Shown piece by piece: positions 46,414-57,526 of a stretch of 64,000 nt of DNA. Location: positions 66,296 through 130,295 of the forward strand of contig JALJOM010000003.1 of the NCBI GenBank assembly GCA_024304885.1. The letters run 5' to 3'. This DNA comes from Beijerinckiaceae bacterium (GTDB lineage Bacteria > Pseudomonadota > Alphaproteobacteria > Rhizobiales > Beijerinckiaceae). A model generated the notes under the pieces. The model saw only the letters and a program-made list of their open reading frames with translations. It had not been told where the DNA came from and did no database searches. Made by a program: the position numbers and the translations under genes. Within the stretch, counting starts at the first letter, position 1. Each line of letters starts with the position of its first letter.

Positions 46414-48372
46414 ATGGTGCAAGCGGTCGGTGAGGTGCAAGCGTTTCGAGCCGATGTGGCGAAGCTCCTGCACCTGATGGTGCATTCGGTCTATTCGGAC
46501 CGCGATATCTTCCTGCGCGAGCTCTTGTCCAATGCCGCCGATGCCTGCGAGAAGCTGCGCTACGAGGCGCTGGCCGATCCGGGCCTCGCCGCCGCTCCCT
46601 TCCTGATCACGATCGCGATCGACAAGGAAGCTGGAACGCTCGCGATCGAGGACAACGGCATCGGCATGTCCGCGGACGAGCTCGCCGACCAGCTCGGCAC
46701 CATCGCCAGCTCCGGGACCCGCGCCTTTCTCGAGCGCGCCGGCGTGTTGCGCACTCCGGCGGCGGAGCCCGATGAAGCTCCCGAAAGCGAAGCCGACACC
46801 CTCGAGCGGGACGCGTCCGCGGACGCGCGCAGCCTCGACCTCGTCGGCCAGTTCGGCATCGGCTTCTACTCGGCCTTCATGGTCGCCGACCATGTGGACG
46901 TCGTGTCGCGGCGTGCCGGCGTGACCGAGGCCTTCGCGTGGCGCTCCGACGGCAAGGGCACCTTCTCGATCGAGCCCCGCACGCTTTCCGAGGCTCCGGC
47001 CCAGGGCACGAGGGTCGTCCTGCACCTTTCCTCTGCCGCGAAGGACTACCTCGAGGCGACGCGGATCGAGCGGATCGTGCGCGAGCATTCGAGCGCGCTC
47101 ACCGTGCCGATCGAGCTGCGGGAGGCGGTCGGCGCGGAGCCACGCCGCCTGACCGACGGCTCGGCGCTCTGGACCAAGCCGAAAGCGACCATCTCCGCCG
47201 AGGACTATGCGGAGTTCTACCACTCGCTCGGGGGCGTTTTCGACGAGCCGGCCTTGACCGTGCATTGGCGCGCCGAAGGGCGGCAGGAATATACCGTGCT
47301 GGCCTTCGTCCCCGGCTCCCGGCCGTTCGACCTGTTCGACCCGGCGCGTCAAGGTCGGGGCAAGCTCTATGTGCGCAAGGTCCTGATCACGGACGATGCC
47401 GAGCTGCTGCCGCGCTGGCTGCGCTTCGTGCGCCTCGTCGTCGATTCGGCGGACCTGCCCTTGAACGTTTCGCGCGAGATGATCCAGGAGAGCCCGCTCC
47501 TCGGCGCCATCAAGAAAGGCGTCGCCAACCGCATCCTCCAGGAGCTCCGCAAGCTCGCCGAGACGGAGCCGGAAAAGCTCGACGCGATCTGGAACAATTT
47601 CGGCGTCGTCCTGAAGGAAGGCCTCTACGAGGAGCCGGAGCGGCGCGACGCCCTCTTCGAGATCGCGCGCTTTTCGACCTCGACCCACCCCGACGGCGGC
47701 CGCACGCTCTCGGCTTATGTCGCCGGGCTCAAGACCAACCAGACCGCGATCTACTACCTTCTCGGCGAGGATGCGAAGCGACTCGCCGCGAGCCCGCAGC
47801 TCGAAGGCTTCCGCGCCCGCGGGATCGAGGTCCTGCTTCTCCCCGACCCGGTCGATGCCTTCTGGGTCGCGAGCGCGGTCGGCTTCGACGGCAAGCCGTT
47901 CAAGTCGGTCACCCAAGGCGCGGCCGATATCAAGGCGGTGCCGCTCCTCGACGAGAAAGCCGAGACCCCGAGCGAGCCGCCGGCCGCCGGCCTCGCGACC
48001 CTCTATGCGCTGATGAAGCAGGTCCTCGGCGAGGCGGTGGCCGATGTCCGCGCCTCGGACCGGCTGTCGGAGAGCCCGGCCTGCCTCGTCGCCGCCGACC
48101 ACGGCCCCGACCGGCGGCTCGAGCGCATGCTCGCCGAGCATGGCCGGCTCGGCGCCACCTCGAAGCCCGTGCTCGAGGTCAACCCCGCTCACCCGCTGAT
48201 CAAGAGCCTCGTCGGGATGGTCTCCGCGCCCGACAAGCGCAAGGTCGAGGATGTCATCTGGCTCGTCCTCGACGAGGCGCGGCTGATGGAAGGCGACACG
48301 CCGACGAGCGCGAGCGAGTTCGCGGCGAGGTTGACCCGGATCTTGGTCGACGCTTGCGCGGCGGCGGAATGA
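46414..48372 (+). CDS. htpG: Molecular chaperone HtpG (Hsp90)
   Basis: HtpG is the bacterial Hsp90, an ATP-driven dimeric chaperone. The 652-residue product shows the GHKL ATP pocket (IFLRELLSNAADACEKLRYE, IEDNGIGMSADEL, GQFGIGFYSAFMVAD), the middle domain (LPLNVSREMIQE) and the dimerisation domain. Between the ATP lid start (TIASSGTRAFLERA) and GQFGIGF there is an acidic insertion of about 35 residues rich in Glu, Ala and Pro that most HtpG proteins lack or have shorter. AAGGAGG before the ATG fixes the start. The stop overlaps prmC. Confidence 0.97.
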   Translation: MVQAVGEVQAFRADVAKLLHLMVHSVYSDRDIFLRELLSNAADACEKLRYEALADPGLAAAPFLITIAIDKEAGTLAIEDNGIGMSADELADQLGTIASSGTRAFLERAGVLRTPAAEPDEAPESEADTLERDASADARSLDLVGQFGIGFYSAFMVADHVDVVSRRAGVTEAFAWRSDGKGTFSIEPRTLSEAPAQGTRVVLHLSSAAKDYLEATRIERIVREHSSALTVPIELREAVGAEPRRLTDGSALWTKPKATISAEDYAEFYHSLGGVFDEPALTVHWRAEGRQEYTVLAFVPGSRPFDLFDPARQGRGKLYVRKVLITDDAELLPRWLRFVRLVVDSADLPLNVSREMIQESPLLGAIKKGVANRILQELRKLAETEPEKLDAIWNNFGVVLKEGLYEEPERRDALFEIARFSTSTHPDGGRTLSAYVAGLKTNQTAIYYLLGEDAKRLAASPQLEGFRARGIEVLLLPDPVDAFWVASAVGFDGKPFKSVTQGAADIKAVPLLDEKAETPSEPPAAGLATLYALMKQVLGEAVADVRASDRLSESPACLVAADHGPDRRLERMLAEHGRLGATSKPVLEVNPAHPLIKSLVGMVSAPDKRKVEDVIWLVLDEARLMEGDTPTSASEFAARLTRILVDACAAAE

Positions 48373-49382
48373 CCCGCGACGGCGGCGGCGAAAGGCTCGG
48401 GAGGCTCGGGCCCGCGACGACCCGGGAGCAGGCCCGCCGGGCCTTGGCCGATGCGTTCGAGGCTGCGGGCCTGCCTTGCGCCGGCCTCGACGCCCGCGTG
48501 CTCACCTGCGCTGCGCTGGGGATCGACCATGCCGATCTCGTGCGCGAGCCGGACCGCGCGGTCGGACCTGCCGGCGAGGCTCTGCGCGAGCTCGCGCGGC
48601 GGCGGTTGCGCCGTGAGCCGGTATCTCGAATCGTCGGCGTCAGGGAATTCTGGGGCTTGCGGCTCGAGATCGATCGCCATGTGCTCGACCCGCGCCCGGA
48701 CACCGAAACCCTGGTCGAGGCCGTCCTTGCGCGCGCCGTGGCGCGCGGCGCGGAAACCTTGCGGATTCTGGACCTCGGCACGGGCTCGGGTGCAATCCTT
48801 TGCGGCTTGCTCCGCGGCTTGCCCGAAGCGTTCGGGGTCGGCGTCGATGCCTCGGCCGGCGCCTGCGCCACCGCGCGCAGGAACCTGATCGCCACGGGTC
48901 TTTCCGGGCGTGCCGCGATCCTCTGCGGCAATTGGTCCGACGCGCTTTGCGGGCGCTTCGACATCATCGTATCGAATCCACCCTATATTCCGAGCAGCGA
49001 GATCGGCTCGCTCGACGAGGAGGTTTTCGCCCACGATCCTCTCCTCGCGCTGGACGGTGGCGAGGATGGTCTCGACGCCTATCGCGCCATCGCACCGCGG
49101 CTCGCGTCATGCCTTGCCGCGGACGGGCTCGTGGCCTTGGAGATCGGCGCCACGCAATCGGCGAGCGTCTCGGCGATCATCGGCTCCGCCGGGTTCTCGC
49201 CGCCGGAGACGGTTCGCGACCTCGCCGGCCGCGATCGGGTCGTCTTGGCCGAGCGCGAGGACGCTGCCCGACCCCAACCGGCAAGCAGAACCGAAAAGGT
49301 CGGACGCAGCGCGGCACGGCGTGTCGCCACAGAGGGCGCGATGCGACAGAGGCTTGCGCTCTCGGCCTCGAGCGGTTTTTGA
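48369..49382 (+). CDS. prmC: Peptide chain release factor N5-glutamine methyltransferase
   Basis: PrmC methylates the Gln of the GGQ motif in release factors RF1 and RF2. The product is 337 residues. It has the N-terminal helical domain (residues 15-90), the SAM loop ILDLGTGSGAILCGLL, and the substrate motif IVSNPPYIPSSEI. The methyltransferase core ends near residue 290. The last 45 residues are basic and atypical, and the final codons and stop (SSGF-stop) are read from the start of a family A repeat, so the natural C-terminus may have been replaced by repeat insertion. The start overlaps the htpG stop. Confidence 0.93.
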   Translation: MTRDGGGERLGRLGPATTREQARRALADAFEAAGLPCAGLDARVLTCAALGIDHADLVREPDRAVGPAGEALRELARRRLRREPVSRIVGVREFWGLRLEIDRHVLDPRPDTETLVEAVLARAVARGAETLRILDLGTGSGAILCGLLRGLPEAFGVGVDASAGACATARRNLIATGLSGRAAILCGNWSDALCGRFDIIVSNPPYIPSSEIGSLDEEVFAHDPLLALDGGEDGLDAYRAIAPRLASCLAADGLVALEIGATQSASVSAIIGSAGFSPPETVRDLAGRDRVVLAEREDAARPQPASRTEKVGRSAARRVATEGAMRQRLALSASSGF

Positions 49383-49471
49383 TCCAGCCGAATCGGAATG
49401 CTGCTCTACGTTTCTGATTTTTCGCATTTTCGCAACGCGAAGTGGGATCCGGTTGGCTGGAAAATGCTCGA
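49370..49471 (+). repeat. Family A repeat overlapping the prmC stop
   Basis: GAGCGGTTTTTGATCCAGCC, then AATCGGAATGCTGCTCTACG and TTTCTGATTTTTCGCATTTT, ending GGTTGGCTGGAAAATGCTCG. The TGA within the first 13 bases terminates prmC. Confidence 0.82.
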
Positions 49472-50008
49472 GTGCGGCATGGCACTACGGCGGGAGCTTC
49501 GGCGCCATAGGGTAGCGAATGCGCCGTGGCAAAATCGCCACGGTGAGGTCAGCGCGGAGAATATTTTCGGAAAAGGCCTTGGCGTTCGGGCCGAAAGACT
49601 ATAGGTTCCCTCGCCAGAGACCACCTTTTCGCTCTCGAGGAAATTTTCGCTCTCGAGAAGAGCTGTGGCAGGCGTCGAGATCCTCCCATTCGCGCGACGA
49701 AGGTCGTGATCGGAGGGACCTGATGATTTCCGCCTCCGGCGAAGCCCGGTCCGTCCGGGGATGAAGCCCGGTACACCCGGGACGAAACCCGGGAACCCGG
49801 TAAAATGCCACTGACGCTTCCATTCTCCTCGGCCGAGAGTGGAATGCCCGTGTTGCGGTTCTCCCGTGGTCGGCACCGACACGGCACGAGAGCCACAAGC
49901 CCGCTCGCACCTACGTGGTTGAAGGAAAGGTTCGATAAGAACCGTGAACGACACGTCGATCGGGTGATTCCCGAAGGTCGCGACGACGATGCCACTCAAG
50001 GAACATCG
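49472..50008. other. prmC-DUF4167 spacer
   Basis: There is no convincing gene. It holds a short direct repeat TTTTCGCTCTCGAG at about 49627 and 49644 and the tandem hairpin units at 49741-49800. In relatives prmC and the DUF4167 gene are closer, so this spacer has grown. Confidence 0.45.
49741..49800 (+). repeat. Three tandem GAARCCCGG units
   Basis: GAAGCCCGGT (49741), GAAGCCCGGT (49763) and GAAACCCGGG (49784) recur every 21-22 bases. Each is followed by a CCGGG that can pair with the CCCGG, giving a row of small stem-loops upstream of the DUF4167 gene. Confidence 0.6.
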
Positions 50009-50917
50009 ATGAGACCTGGACAAAACAAGCAACGCATGCGCGGCCGCCCCAACAACCGCAAAGGTCCCAATCCTCTGACCAGGACCTACGAATCGAGCGG
50101 TCCCGATGTGAAGATTCGCGGCACCGCGCTTCATATCGGCGAGAAATATCTGCAATTGGCGCGCGATGCCCAATCCTCCGGCGATCCGGTCATGGCGGAG
50201 AGCTATCTCCAGCATGCCGAGCACTATTTCCGCCTGATCGCCAGCGCCCAGCAGGCCCAGCAGCAAAGCGCGCTCGGCTACATTCGCCAGCCGGGGGAGC
50301 CGATCCTCGAGGACGAGGACGAGAGCGACGAGCTCGCCGGCATTCCCGATCGGTTCGCCTCGCCGCAGGAGCGCTTCGTCGCGCCGCCCCAGCCGGCCTT
50401 CGTGCCGCCCGCAGCCCTCGCCTCCGCGCCGCAGCCGAGCCTCGATCGGGGCTTCTTTCCGACCTCGGATCGGCCGGCCTACGAGCGGCAGGAGCGGATG
50501 CCGCGGCAGGAGCGCCCGTTCCAGGAGAAGCCCTATCAGGAGCGCCCCTACGGCGAGCGGCAGTTCCACGGGCGTGATCCCGAGAGCCGGGGTCCGCGCG
50601 GTGGGCGTGGGCCCCGTGACTTTTCGAGCGAGCAAGGCTCTCGCGGCGAGCCGCGCGCGCCGGCAGAGGATCTCGATCGCAAGGGCTTGCCCGCGTTCAT
50701 TACCGCGCCGGTTCGGCCTCAACCCGAGAGCCAGGACGACAGTTCACCCGCGATTCATTCCTTGTCCGCGGTTCTCGACGACCAGCCGGAGCCGGAGCGC
50801 GAGGTGAACGGCTTTCATCTGCGGCCCCGCCGCCGCCGCCGGACCAAGCCCGACCTCGTCCTGAACCAGGACGCGCGAATCGAGGACACCGACGCGCGGG
50901 ATCCGGTGGGAGAGTGA
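50009..50917 (+). CDS. DUF4167 protein
   Basis: The 302-residue product has the conserved DUF4167 N-terminus: MRPGQNKQRMRGRPNNRKGP, SSGPDVKIRGTALHIGEKY and GDPVMAESYLQHAEHYFRLI (residues 1-85). The rest is low-complexity, rich in Pro, Arg, Glu and Gln with short repeats of RQERP and YQERPYGE, and ends in a basic RPRRRRRTKPD patch. The basic N-terminus suggests RNA binding, but the function is not established. The order prmC, DUF4167, clpB is conserved in Hyphomicrobiales. Confidence 0.9.
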   Translation: MRPGQNKQRMRGRPNNRKGPNPLTRTYESSGPDVKIRGTALHIGEKYLQLARDAQSSGDPVMAESYLQHAEHYFRLIASAQQAQQQSALGYIRQPGEPILEDEDESDELAGIPDRFASPQERFVAPPQPAFVPPAALASAPQPSLDRGFFPTSDRPAYERQERMPRQERPFQEKPYQERPYGERQFHGRDPESRGPRGGRGPRDFSSEQGSRGEPRAPAEDLDRKGLPAFITAPVRPQPESQDDSSPAIHSLSAVLDDQPEPEREVNGFHLRPRRRRRTKPDLVLNQDARIEDTDARDPVGE

Positions 50918-50930
50918 ACGTCGCGCGGCC

Positions 50931-50981
50931 TAGAGCAATTTCGCGACGCGGACCTGTAATCCCTCCGCTGGAAATTGCTCG
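50931..50981 (+). repeat. Family A repeat, 3' half only
   Basis: TAGAGCAATTTCGCGACGCG through CCGCTGGAAATTGCTCGAG is the 3' palindrome of family A without the 5' half. It begins 14 bases after the DUF4167 stop codon. Confidence 0.7.
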
Positions 50982-51130
50982 AGGCAGCCGATCCCGTCGT
51001 GGGGTCACCCCCTACCATCGTGGGAGGCCGCCGATGTCCACCCGACCGAATATGTGGCCCGACCGAAATGCCCGCCGGCTCGACGAACCGGCGCGCTCGA
51101 TCTCGTGGGGTCTCAGCCGATCCTGAACTA

Positions 51131-51861
51131 TGCGCCGCGTCGATGCGGCGCACGATGAGGCGCACCAGGTAGAGCCGAATTCCGCGTTCTGGAAGTAGAG
51201 CTGCTCGAACTGCTCGCTGGTCATGGCGAGCAGCCTCACGTCGCCGGCGCATACCGCGGATGCCGTTCGGCGGCCGCTGACCGTGAACAGCGCCATCTCG
51301 CCGAAGATCGTTCCGGGCTCGATCGCCACCGATTTCTCGGGGATGACGACCTGTCCTTCCACGAGCACGAAGGCTTCCCCGGCTTCGTCCCCCTGCGCGA
51401 ATATCCTCGTGCCGGCCCGAAGCGCGCGCGGATGCAGGAACGGCTTCAGCCATTCGAGCTTCGGGTCGGTTTCGCTCGCCTTGCGAACCTTCGCGACGAG
51501 GCGGTTCATCTCGCGCAATCGCGCCGCGTCGAGCGGAAGATTCAGGACATCCCGCTCTAAACTTTTGGAATCGATCACGTTTCATGACTTTGGATCGATT
51601 CGATCCAAAGTCGTCGTGATCTAGCGTCGCGAGGTTGCCGGAGCCAAAGCCCGCAACGACACCGAGCACATTGGCGAGCATGGCCATCGTCCGCAGCAAG
51701 ATCATGCGCTTGGCGTAGGCCGCGCAAACCGCCGGCAGGGCCTCGACCCAGAGCATGACCTCGACAATGTGGGGCATATGGTTGCTGACGACCCCGTGCA
51801 TCCATTCGAGAGCATGGGGGACCAGCACGGTCAAGTAGAGCGCAGGGCCGAGCATGTGCAT
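51131..51861 (-). pseudogene. Membrane-anchored cyclic-nucleotide-binding protein, disrupted
   Basis: The remains encode an N-terminal membrane region (MHMLGPALYLTVLVPHALEW, then AAYAKRMILLRTMAMLANVL and GVVAGFGSGNLA), followed by a cNMP-binding domain (LRAGTRIFAQGDEAGEAFVL, GTIFGEMALFTVSGRRTASA, TSEQFEQLYFQNAEFG) and YLVRLIVRRIDAA. The first part and the cNMP domain are in different frames, because a family B repeat (51552-51623) lies between them. A second shift near 51171-51178, apparently one missing base, separates QNAEFG from YLVRLIV. No full-length product is possible. A truncated cNMP protein could start inside the repeat (MIDSKSLERDVLNL). The 3' end of the old gene is uncertain. Confidence 0.8.
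51552..51623 (-). repeat. Family B repeat inside the disrupted cNMP gene
   Basis: CCCGCTCTAAACTTTTGGAA, ATCGATCACGTTTCATGACT, TTGGATCGATTCGATCCAAA and GTCGTGATCTAG match the reverse complement of the first half of the copy at 10445-10599. The copy is bounded by CTCTAA and CTAG. Confidence 0.85.
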
Positions 51862-51888
51862 CCTCACGGAGGTGCCTCGGCTTACCGG

Positions 51889-51966
51889 AGCGCTTTCCGA
51901 TCCGTTCGAATCGAAACCCGGCTCTGCATTCTTGCTTCGGCGTGGTCCGCTTCGCGGGAAAATGCG
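51889..51966 (+). repeat. Family A repeat, diverged copy
   Basis: GAGCGCTTTCCGATCCGTTC, GAATCGAAACCCGGCTCTGC, ATTCTTGCTTC and TCCGCTTCGCGGGAAAATGC follow the family A order with deletions. It fills part of the 420-base space before clpB, in which no gene is seen. Confidence 0.65.
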
Positions 51967-52283
51967 CGCCGAGATCGATCTTGCGAGGCAGGCGCGACGC
52001 ATTCCTGCCTCGATGAAGATTGGCACAGTCCCCCTCGCCCCCGGCTCGTCGGACGATTTGATCGACCGCATTTCCGCGCGGCCCGAGTTGCGCTTCAGGT
52101 GTGAGGAGCACGGCAGCCGCGGCGCGCGGTTTGCGCCGTCTCGGGCGCCTTTCGCGGCTTCCGCTCTAGCCGTCACGGGTTTCGTTCCTACATCACGGCA
52201 GGAGACGGCCGCCGCGGGGGGCCTGAACGCGAGTGCCGCTGGATCGCCGCTTCGGGACGGTCCTTCGGGCTGGAGGACGAGGC

Positions 52284-54878
<2,595 letters not shown>

Positions 54879-54888
54879 GGATAGAGAA

Positions 54889-54917
54889 GTCCGGAAGACC
54901 TCCGTCGTCTTCCGGAC
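54889..54917 (+). terminator. Stem-loop after clpB
   Basis: GTCCGGAAGAC (54889-54899) pairs perfectly with GTCTTCCGGAC (54907-54917) over a 7-base loop. It starts 11 bases past the clpB stop. The stem is strong but no T run follows. Confidence 0.6.
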
Positions 54918-55062
54918 CCTTGAAGGTGCCGCAACAAGCTTTCTCTATGCTGTTGTTGGCCTCGAACGTTTGAATATGGCTCCGTTTCCGCCTTGTCGCG
55001 GCGATTTCGGTCTGTTATTTGCTTCGGCTCGATTGGAGAGCTGAACCAGAGGAGACCCGAAT

Positions 55063-55551
55063 ATGCAGCTTGCCGAGGCCTATGCGTCGAAGAGCGTGGA
55101 CGAGATCAAGGCGGCGCTCGCGGGCGCGACCCTGCGAGTCTATTCCTGCCCGCAGCCCGCGACGCCCGACAAGCCGATCATCCGCAACCAGATTCTGGCA
55201 GAGTTCGTGCTCAGCTCGCCCGCCTTCGACGGCGACAACGTCGTAGCAGAAGCAGTTCCTGCCAAATATGTGGGCACCCCGCTCTTCGGTCGCGCGACCG
55301 CCGCGGACGGCACGGTCGTCGGCGATTTCAGCGCCGGTCCGGGTGACTCGGACATCAAGCTGAACGAAGTGTCCACCACCAAAGACTCGCCCATCAAGCT
55401 GACGCGGTTCCGCATCGACGCCAATATCGGCAACGGCGTGACCCCGATCAATCCGACCGACAAGATGCGCGAGCGGATGGGCACCCACCAAATCTCGCAC
55501 GAGAACACCTACGCCTGGAACCACGACTTCGCCGAGCGCAAGACGAAATGA
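55063..55551 (+). CDS. Phage-structural-like protein, first of a tandem pair
   Basis: The 162-residue product is cytoplasmic in appearance and shares most of its length with the next gene (VDEIKAALAGATLRVYSCPQ; ILAEFVLSSPAF; PLFGRATAADGTVVGDFSAG; DIKLNEVSTTKDSPIKLTRF). The layout, with a short helix, 'ATLRVYS..QPATPD', 'LAEF.LS.PAF' and a final 'D..LN..S...D.PI.LT.F.I' strand, resembles small beta-sandwich proteins of phage virions. A role as a domesticated phage protein is an inference; no other phage gene is present. The last 35 residues (RERMGTHQISHENTYAWNHD) are specific to this copy. Confidence 0.7.
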   Translation: MQLAEAYASKSVDEIKAALAGATLRVYSCPQPATPDKPIIRNQILAEFVLSSPAFDGDNVVAEAVPAKYVGTPLFGRATAADGTVVGDFSAGPGDSDIKLNEVSTTKDSPIKLTRFRIDANIGNGVTPINPTDKMRERMGTHQISHENTYAWNHDFAERKTK

Positions 55552-55628
55552 GACGGCACGCCTGCCGCCTCCCATGACGGCGGGCACTCGTTTCGGGCTC
55601 TCGGCCCTCCGCCGGAAAGGCTCGGCGC

Positions 55629-56051
55629 ATGAAGCTCGCCAAGGCTTATGAAGGGTGCGGGGTCGAGGAGATCAAGGCAGCGCTCGGCGGCGCGACCTTG
55701 CATGTCTATTCCTGCGCGCAGCCGGCCTCCCCGGAGGCCTCGCTGTTTCGCAATCGGTTCCTCGCCGAGTTCGTGCTCGATTCCCCGGCCTTCGACGGGG
55801 AATCGATCAAGCCTCTGCATAATCCCGTTACCGGCAAGGATGTCGGCGTGCCGCTCTTCGTGCGCGCCTCGAAGCCGGATGGTGCCGTCATCGCGGATTT
55901 CTCCGCGGGACCGGGCGACATGGACGTGAAGTTCGCTACGACCTCCTGCACCGCCGGGGCGCCGGTCGAGATCACCAAGTTCAGGGTCCGCGCGGGCGCC
56001 GCCGACCCGCCACGTTTCGTGAGCCCACGCGACCGCGCCCTCGGGCGCTAG
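55629..56051 (+). CDS. Phage-structural-like protein, second of a tandem pair
   Basis: The 140-residue product is a diverged duplicate of the preceding one: VEEIKAALGGATLHVYSCAQ, FLAEFVLDSPAF, PLFVRASKPDGAVIADFSAG, DMDVKFATTSCTAGAPVEIT. The pair lies 77 bases apart on the same strand. The second copy lacks the C-terminal extension of the first and its stop codon (TAG) is the first triplet of a family B repeat, so its original end may have been replaced. Function unknown. Confidence 0.68.
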   Translation: MKLAKAYEGCGVEEIKAALGGATLHVYSCAQPASPEASLFRNRFLAEFVLDSPAFDGESIKPLHNPVTGKDVGVPLFVRASKPDGAVIADFSAGPGDMDVKFATTSCTAGAPVEITKFRVRAGAADPPRFVSPRDRALGR

Positions 56052-56202
56052 GTCACGATGACTATGGATCAAATCGATCAATCGTCATGAAAGGTGATCG
56101 ATGCCAAAAGCTCAGAGCGGGATAGGCAGATAAGTTTACGCTATCTGCGTAAACGCGATTGCACCGGAAAACCGCTGTACGCTTTTCCTCGTCCTGCTCT
56201 AG
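56048..56202 (+). repeat. Family B repeat overlapping a stop codon
   Basis: CTAGGTCACGATGACTATGG, the palindrome around ATCAAATCGAT, CAGAGCGGGATAGGCAGATA, GCGTAAACGCGATTGCACCG and the end CTGCTCTAG. The leading CTAG supplies the stop of the second phage-like gene. A family A element follows at once. Confidence 0.85.
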
Positions 56203-56464
56203 CGCAATTTCCAGCGAGGCGGTTGCCGCTTCGCATATCGCTCTCGATGTTGCGCGAGGCCCTTCTCCGAGCGCGTTTCGTCCGAAGGGGAGGAAGAAAA
56301 GCGCGAAGGGGGCGAGGACGGCTCCGCAAGGACCCGTGCTTTCGCAACGGAAGGACGGGCGCGGAAGCCTCCGAAGGCGAGGATAGATCGACATCGATGC
56401 GAAATTGCGACAAGACGGGATTTTAGCGCCGGATTCCGAATCGATCGGATCGCACAAGCGCTCT
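56203..56464 (-). repeat. Family A repeat, reverse copy split by an insertion
   Basis: GCAATTTCCAGCGAGGCGGT (56203 on) is the 3' end. AGATCGACATCGATGCGAAA, TTGCGACAAGACGGGATTTT and CCGAATCGATCGGAT (56388-56450) are the 5' part. About 150 bases of unrelated sequence lie between. The outer end overlaps the arsC stop. Confidence 0.65.
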
Positions 56465-56897
56465 AGCCAGAAGACCCCTTCTTCCGCGTTGTCGCGCGAT
56501 CCCCCGTCGCTGCCGTGCCTTTCGCGGGAGGCGGCACCGTCGAGCTGCCCGGCAGCAAGGCATGCACCTTTTCCGGCGGTCGGCACAGAGCCGCGCCGTG
56601 ATCCGTCACGACGATCGGCCGCTCGATGAGAATCGGGTGCTTCACCATCGCCTCGATCAAGGCGGCGTCCGACAGGCTCTCGTCTCCGAGCCCCAGCTCG
56701 TCATAGGGCGTTCCCCGCCGCCGCAGAAGATCGCGCGGCGCGAGCTTCATGCGCGCGAGAAGATCGGCGAGTTCCGCCGCGGTCGGCGGCTCCTTCACGT
56801 AAGGGATGATCTTCGGCTCGATCCCGGTGTCGCGGATGAAGCCGAGGACCTTGCGCGAGGTCGCGCAGGAGGGATTGTGGTAGATCGTGACCTTCAT
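56463..56897 (-). CDS. arsC: ArsC-family reductase (arsenate reductase, glutaredoxin-coupled type)
   Basis: The 144-residue product has the ArsC fold with catalytic Cys in YHNPSCATSRKVL, KEPPTAAELADLLARM, DLLRRRGTPYDELG, and the arsenate-binding region HPILIERPIVV (conserved Arg). It would reduce arsenate to arsenite with glutaredoxin. There is no arsB, acr3 or arsR nearby, so it may act alone or have another thiol-reductase role. The C-terminal 25 residues are a Pro/Thr/Lys tail not seen in most members, and the stop codon comes from the edge of a repeat. Confidence 0.9.
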   Translation of the reverse strand: MKVTIYHNPSCATSRKVLGFIRDTGIEPKIIPYVKEPPTAAELADLLARMKLAPRDLLRRRGTPYDELGLGDESLSDAALIEAMVKHPILIERPIVVTDHGAALCRPPEKVHALLPGSSTVPPPAKGTAATGDRATTRKKGSSG

Positions 56898-57010
56898 GAC
56901 GGCACAAGTTAGGCCGTGGAGAGAGGCACTGCTACGCAAAAACGAGAAGCGCGATCGGCGCCGATGCGCTTATCCACCTTTCGGGAGCGTGCTCGGGTCA
57001 CCGGCAAGCG

Positions 57011-57526
57011 TCAGGACTGCCCGACCGCGAGCACCGTGACCGCGCGCCTGTTCTGCGACCAGCAGGAAATGTCGTTGCAGACCGCCACGGGGCGTTCCTT
57101 GCCGTAGCTCACGGTATGGATCCGCGCCCCGGGAATTCCGCGCGCCACCAGATAGTTCTTGGTCGCCTCGGCACGGCGGGCACCCAAGGCGAAATTATAT
57201 TCGCGGGTTCCGCGCTCGTCGGCGTGACCCTCGATCGTGAAGTTGAAGCGCGCGTATTGCTGGAGCCAACGCGCCTGCTTGTCGAGCGTCGCCTGAGCCG
57301 TCGAGGTCAATTCGCTCGAGTCGCTTTCGAAAAAGACCCTGTCCCCGACATTCACCGCGAAATCCTGCGGGCTGCCGGGTGTCGCGGCCCCGCCGCCGCC
57401 GGCGCCCCTGTAGCTCGCGAGCGCGCTCGGATCCTCGGCCGGAGTCTTCGCGCAGGCCGTGATCGCAAGGGCGGCGCCGAGCACGGCGGCGCATTTCAGC
57501 TCGCCCAACCGTTCGAGAAAGCTCAT
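57011..57526 (-). CDS. pal: Peptidoglycan-associated lipoprotein Pal
   Basis: Pal is the outer-membrane lipoprotein of the Tol-Pal system, needed for membrane constriction in division. The 171-residue product has a lipoprotein signal with lipobox ITACA (Cys25), a short Gly/Ala linker, and an OmpA-like domain with FFESDSSELTSTAQATLDKQ, IEGHADERGTREYNFALGAR and RAEATKNYLVARGI. AAGGAGACACGAG precedes the ATG. tolB and the other tol genes are not adjacent here, an unusual isolation. Confidence 0.95.
   Translation of the reverse strand: MSFLERLGELKCAAVLGAALAITACAKTPAEDPSALASYRGAGGGGAATPGSPQDFAVNVGDRVFFESDSSELTSTAQATLDKQARWLQQYARFNFTIEGHADERGTREYNFALGARRAEATKNYLVARGIPGARIHTVSYGKERPVAVCNDISCWSQNRRAVTVLAVGQS

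Noticed and set aside
51012-51578. Intact 188-residue cNMP-binding gene starting in the repeat
   Set aside because: Its first codons come from the family B repeat and its end is out of frame after residue 135; better read as part of a disrupted gene.
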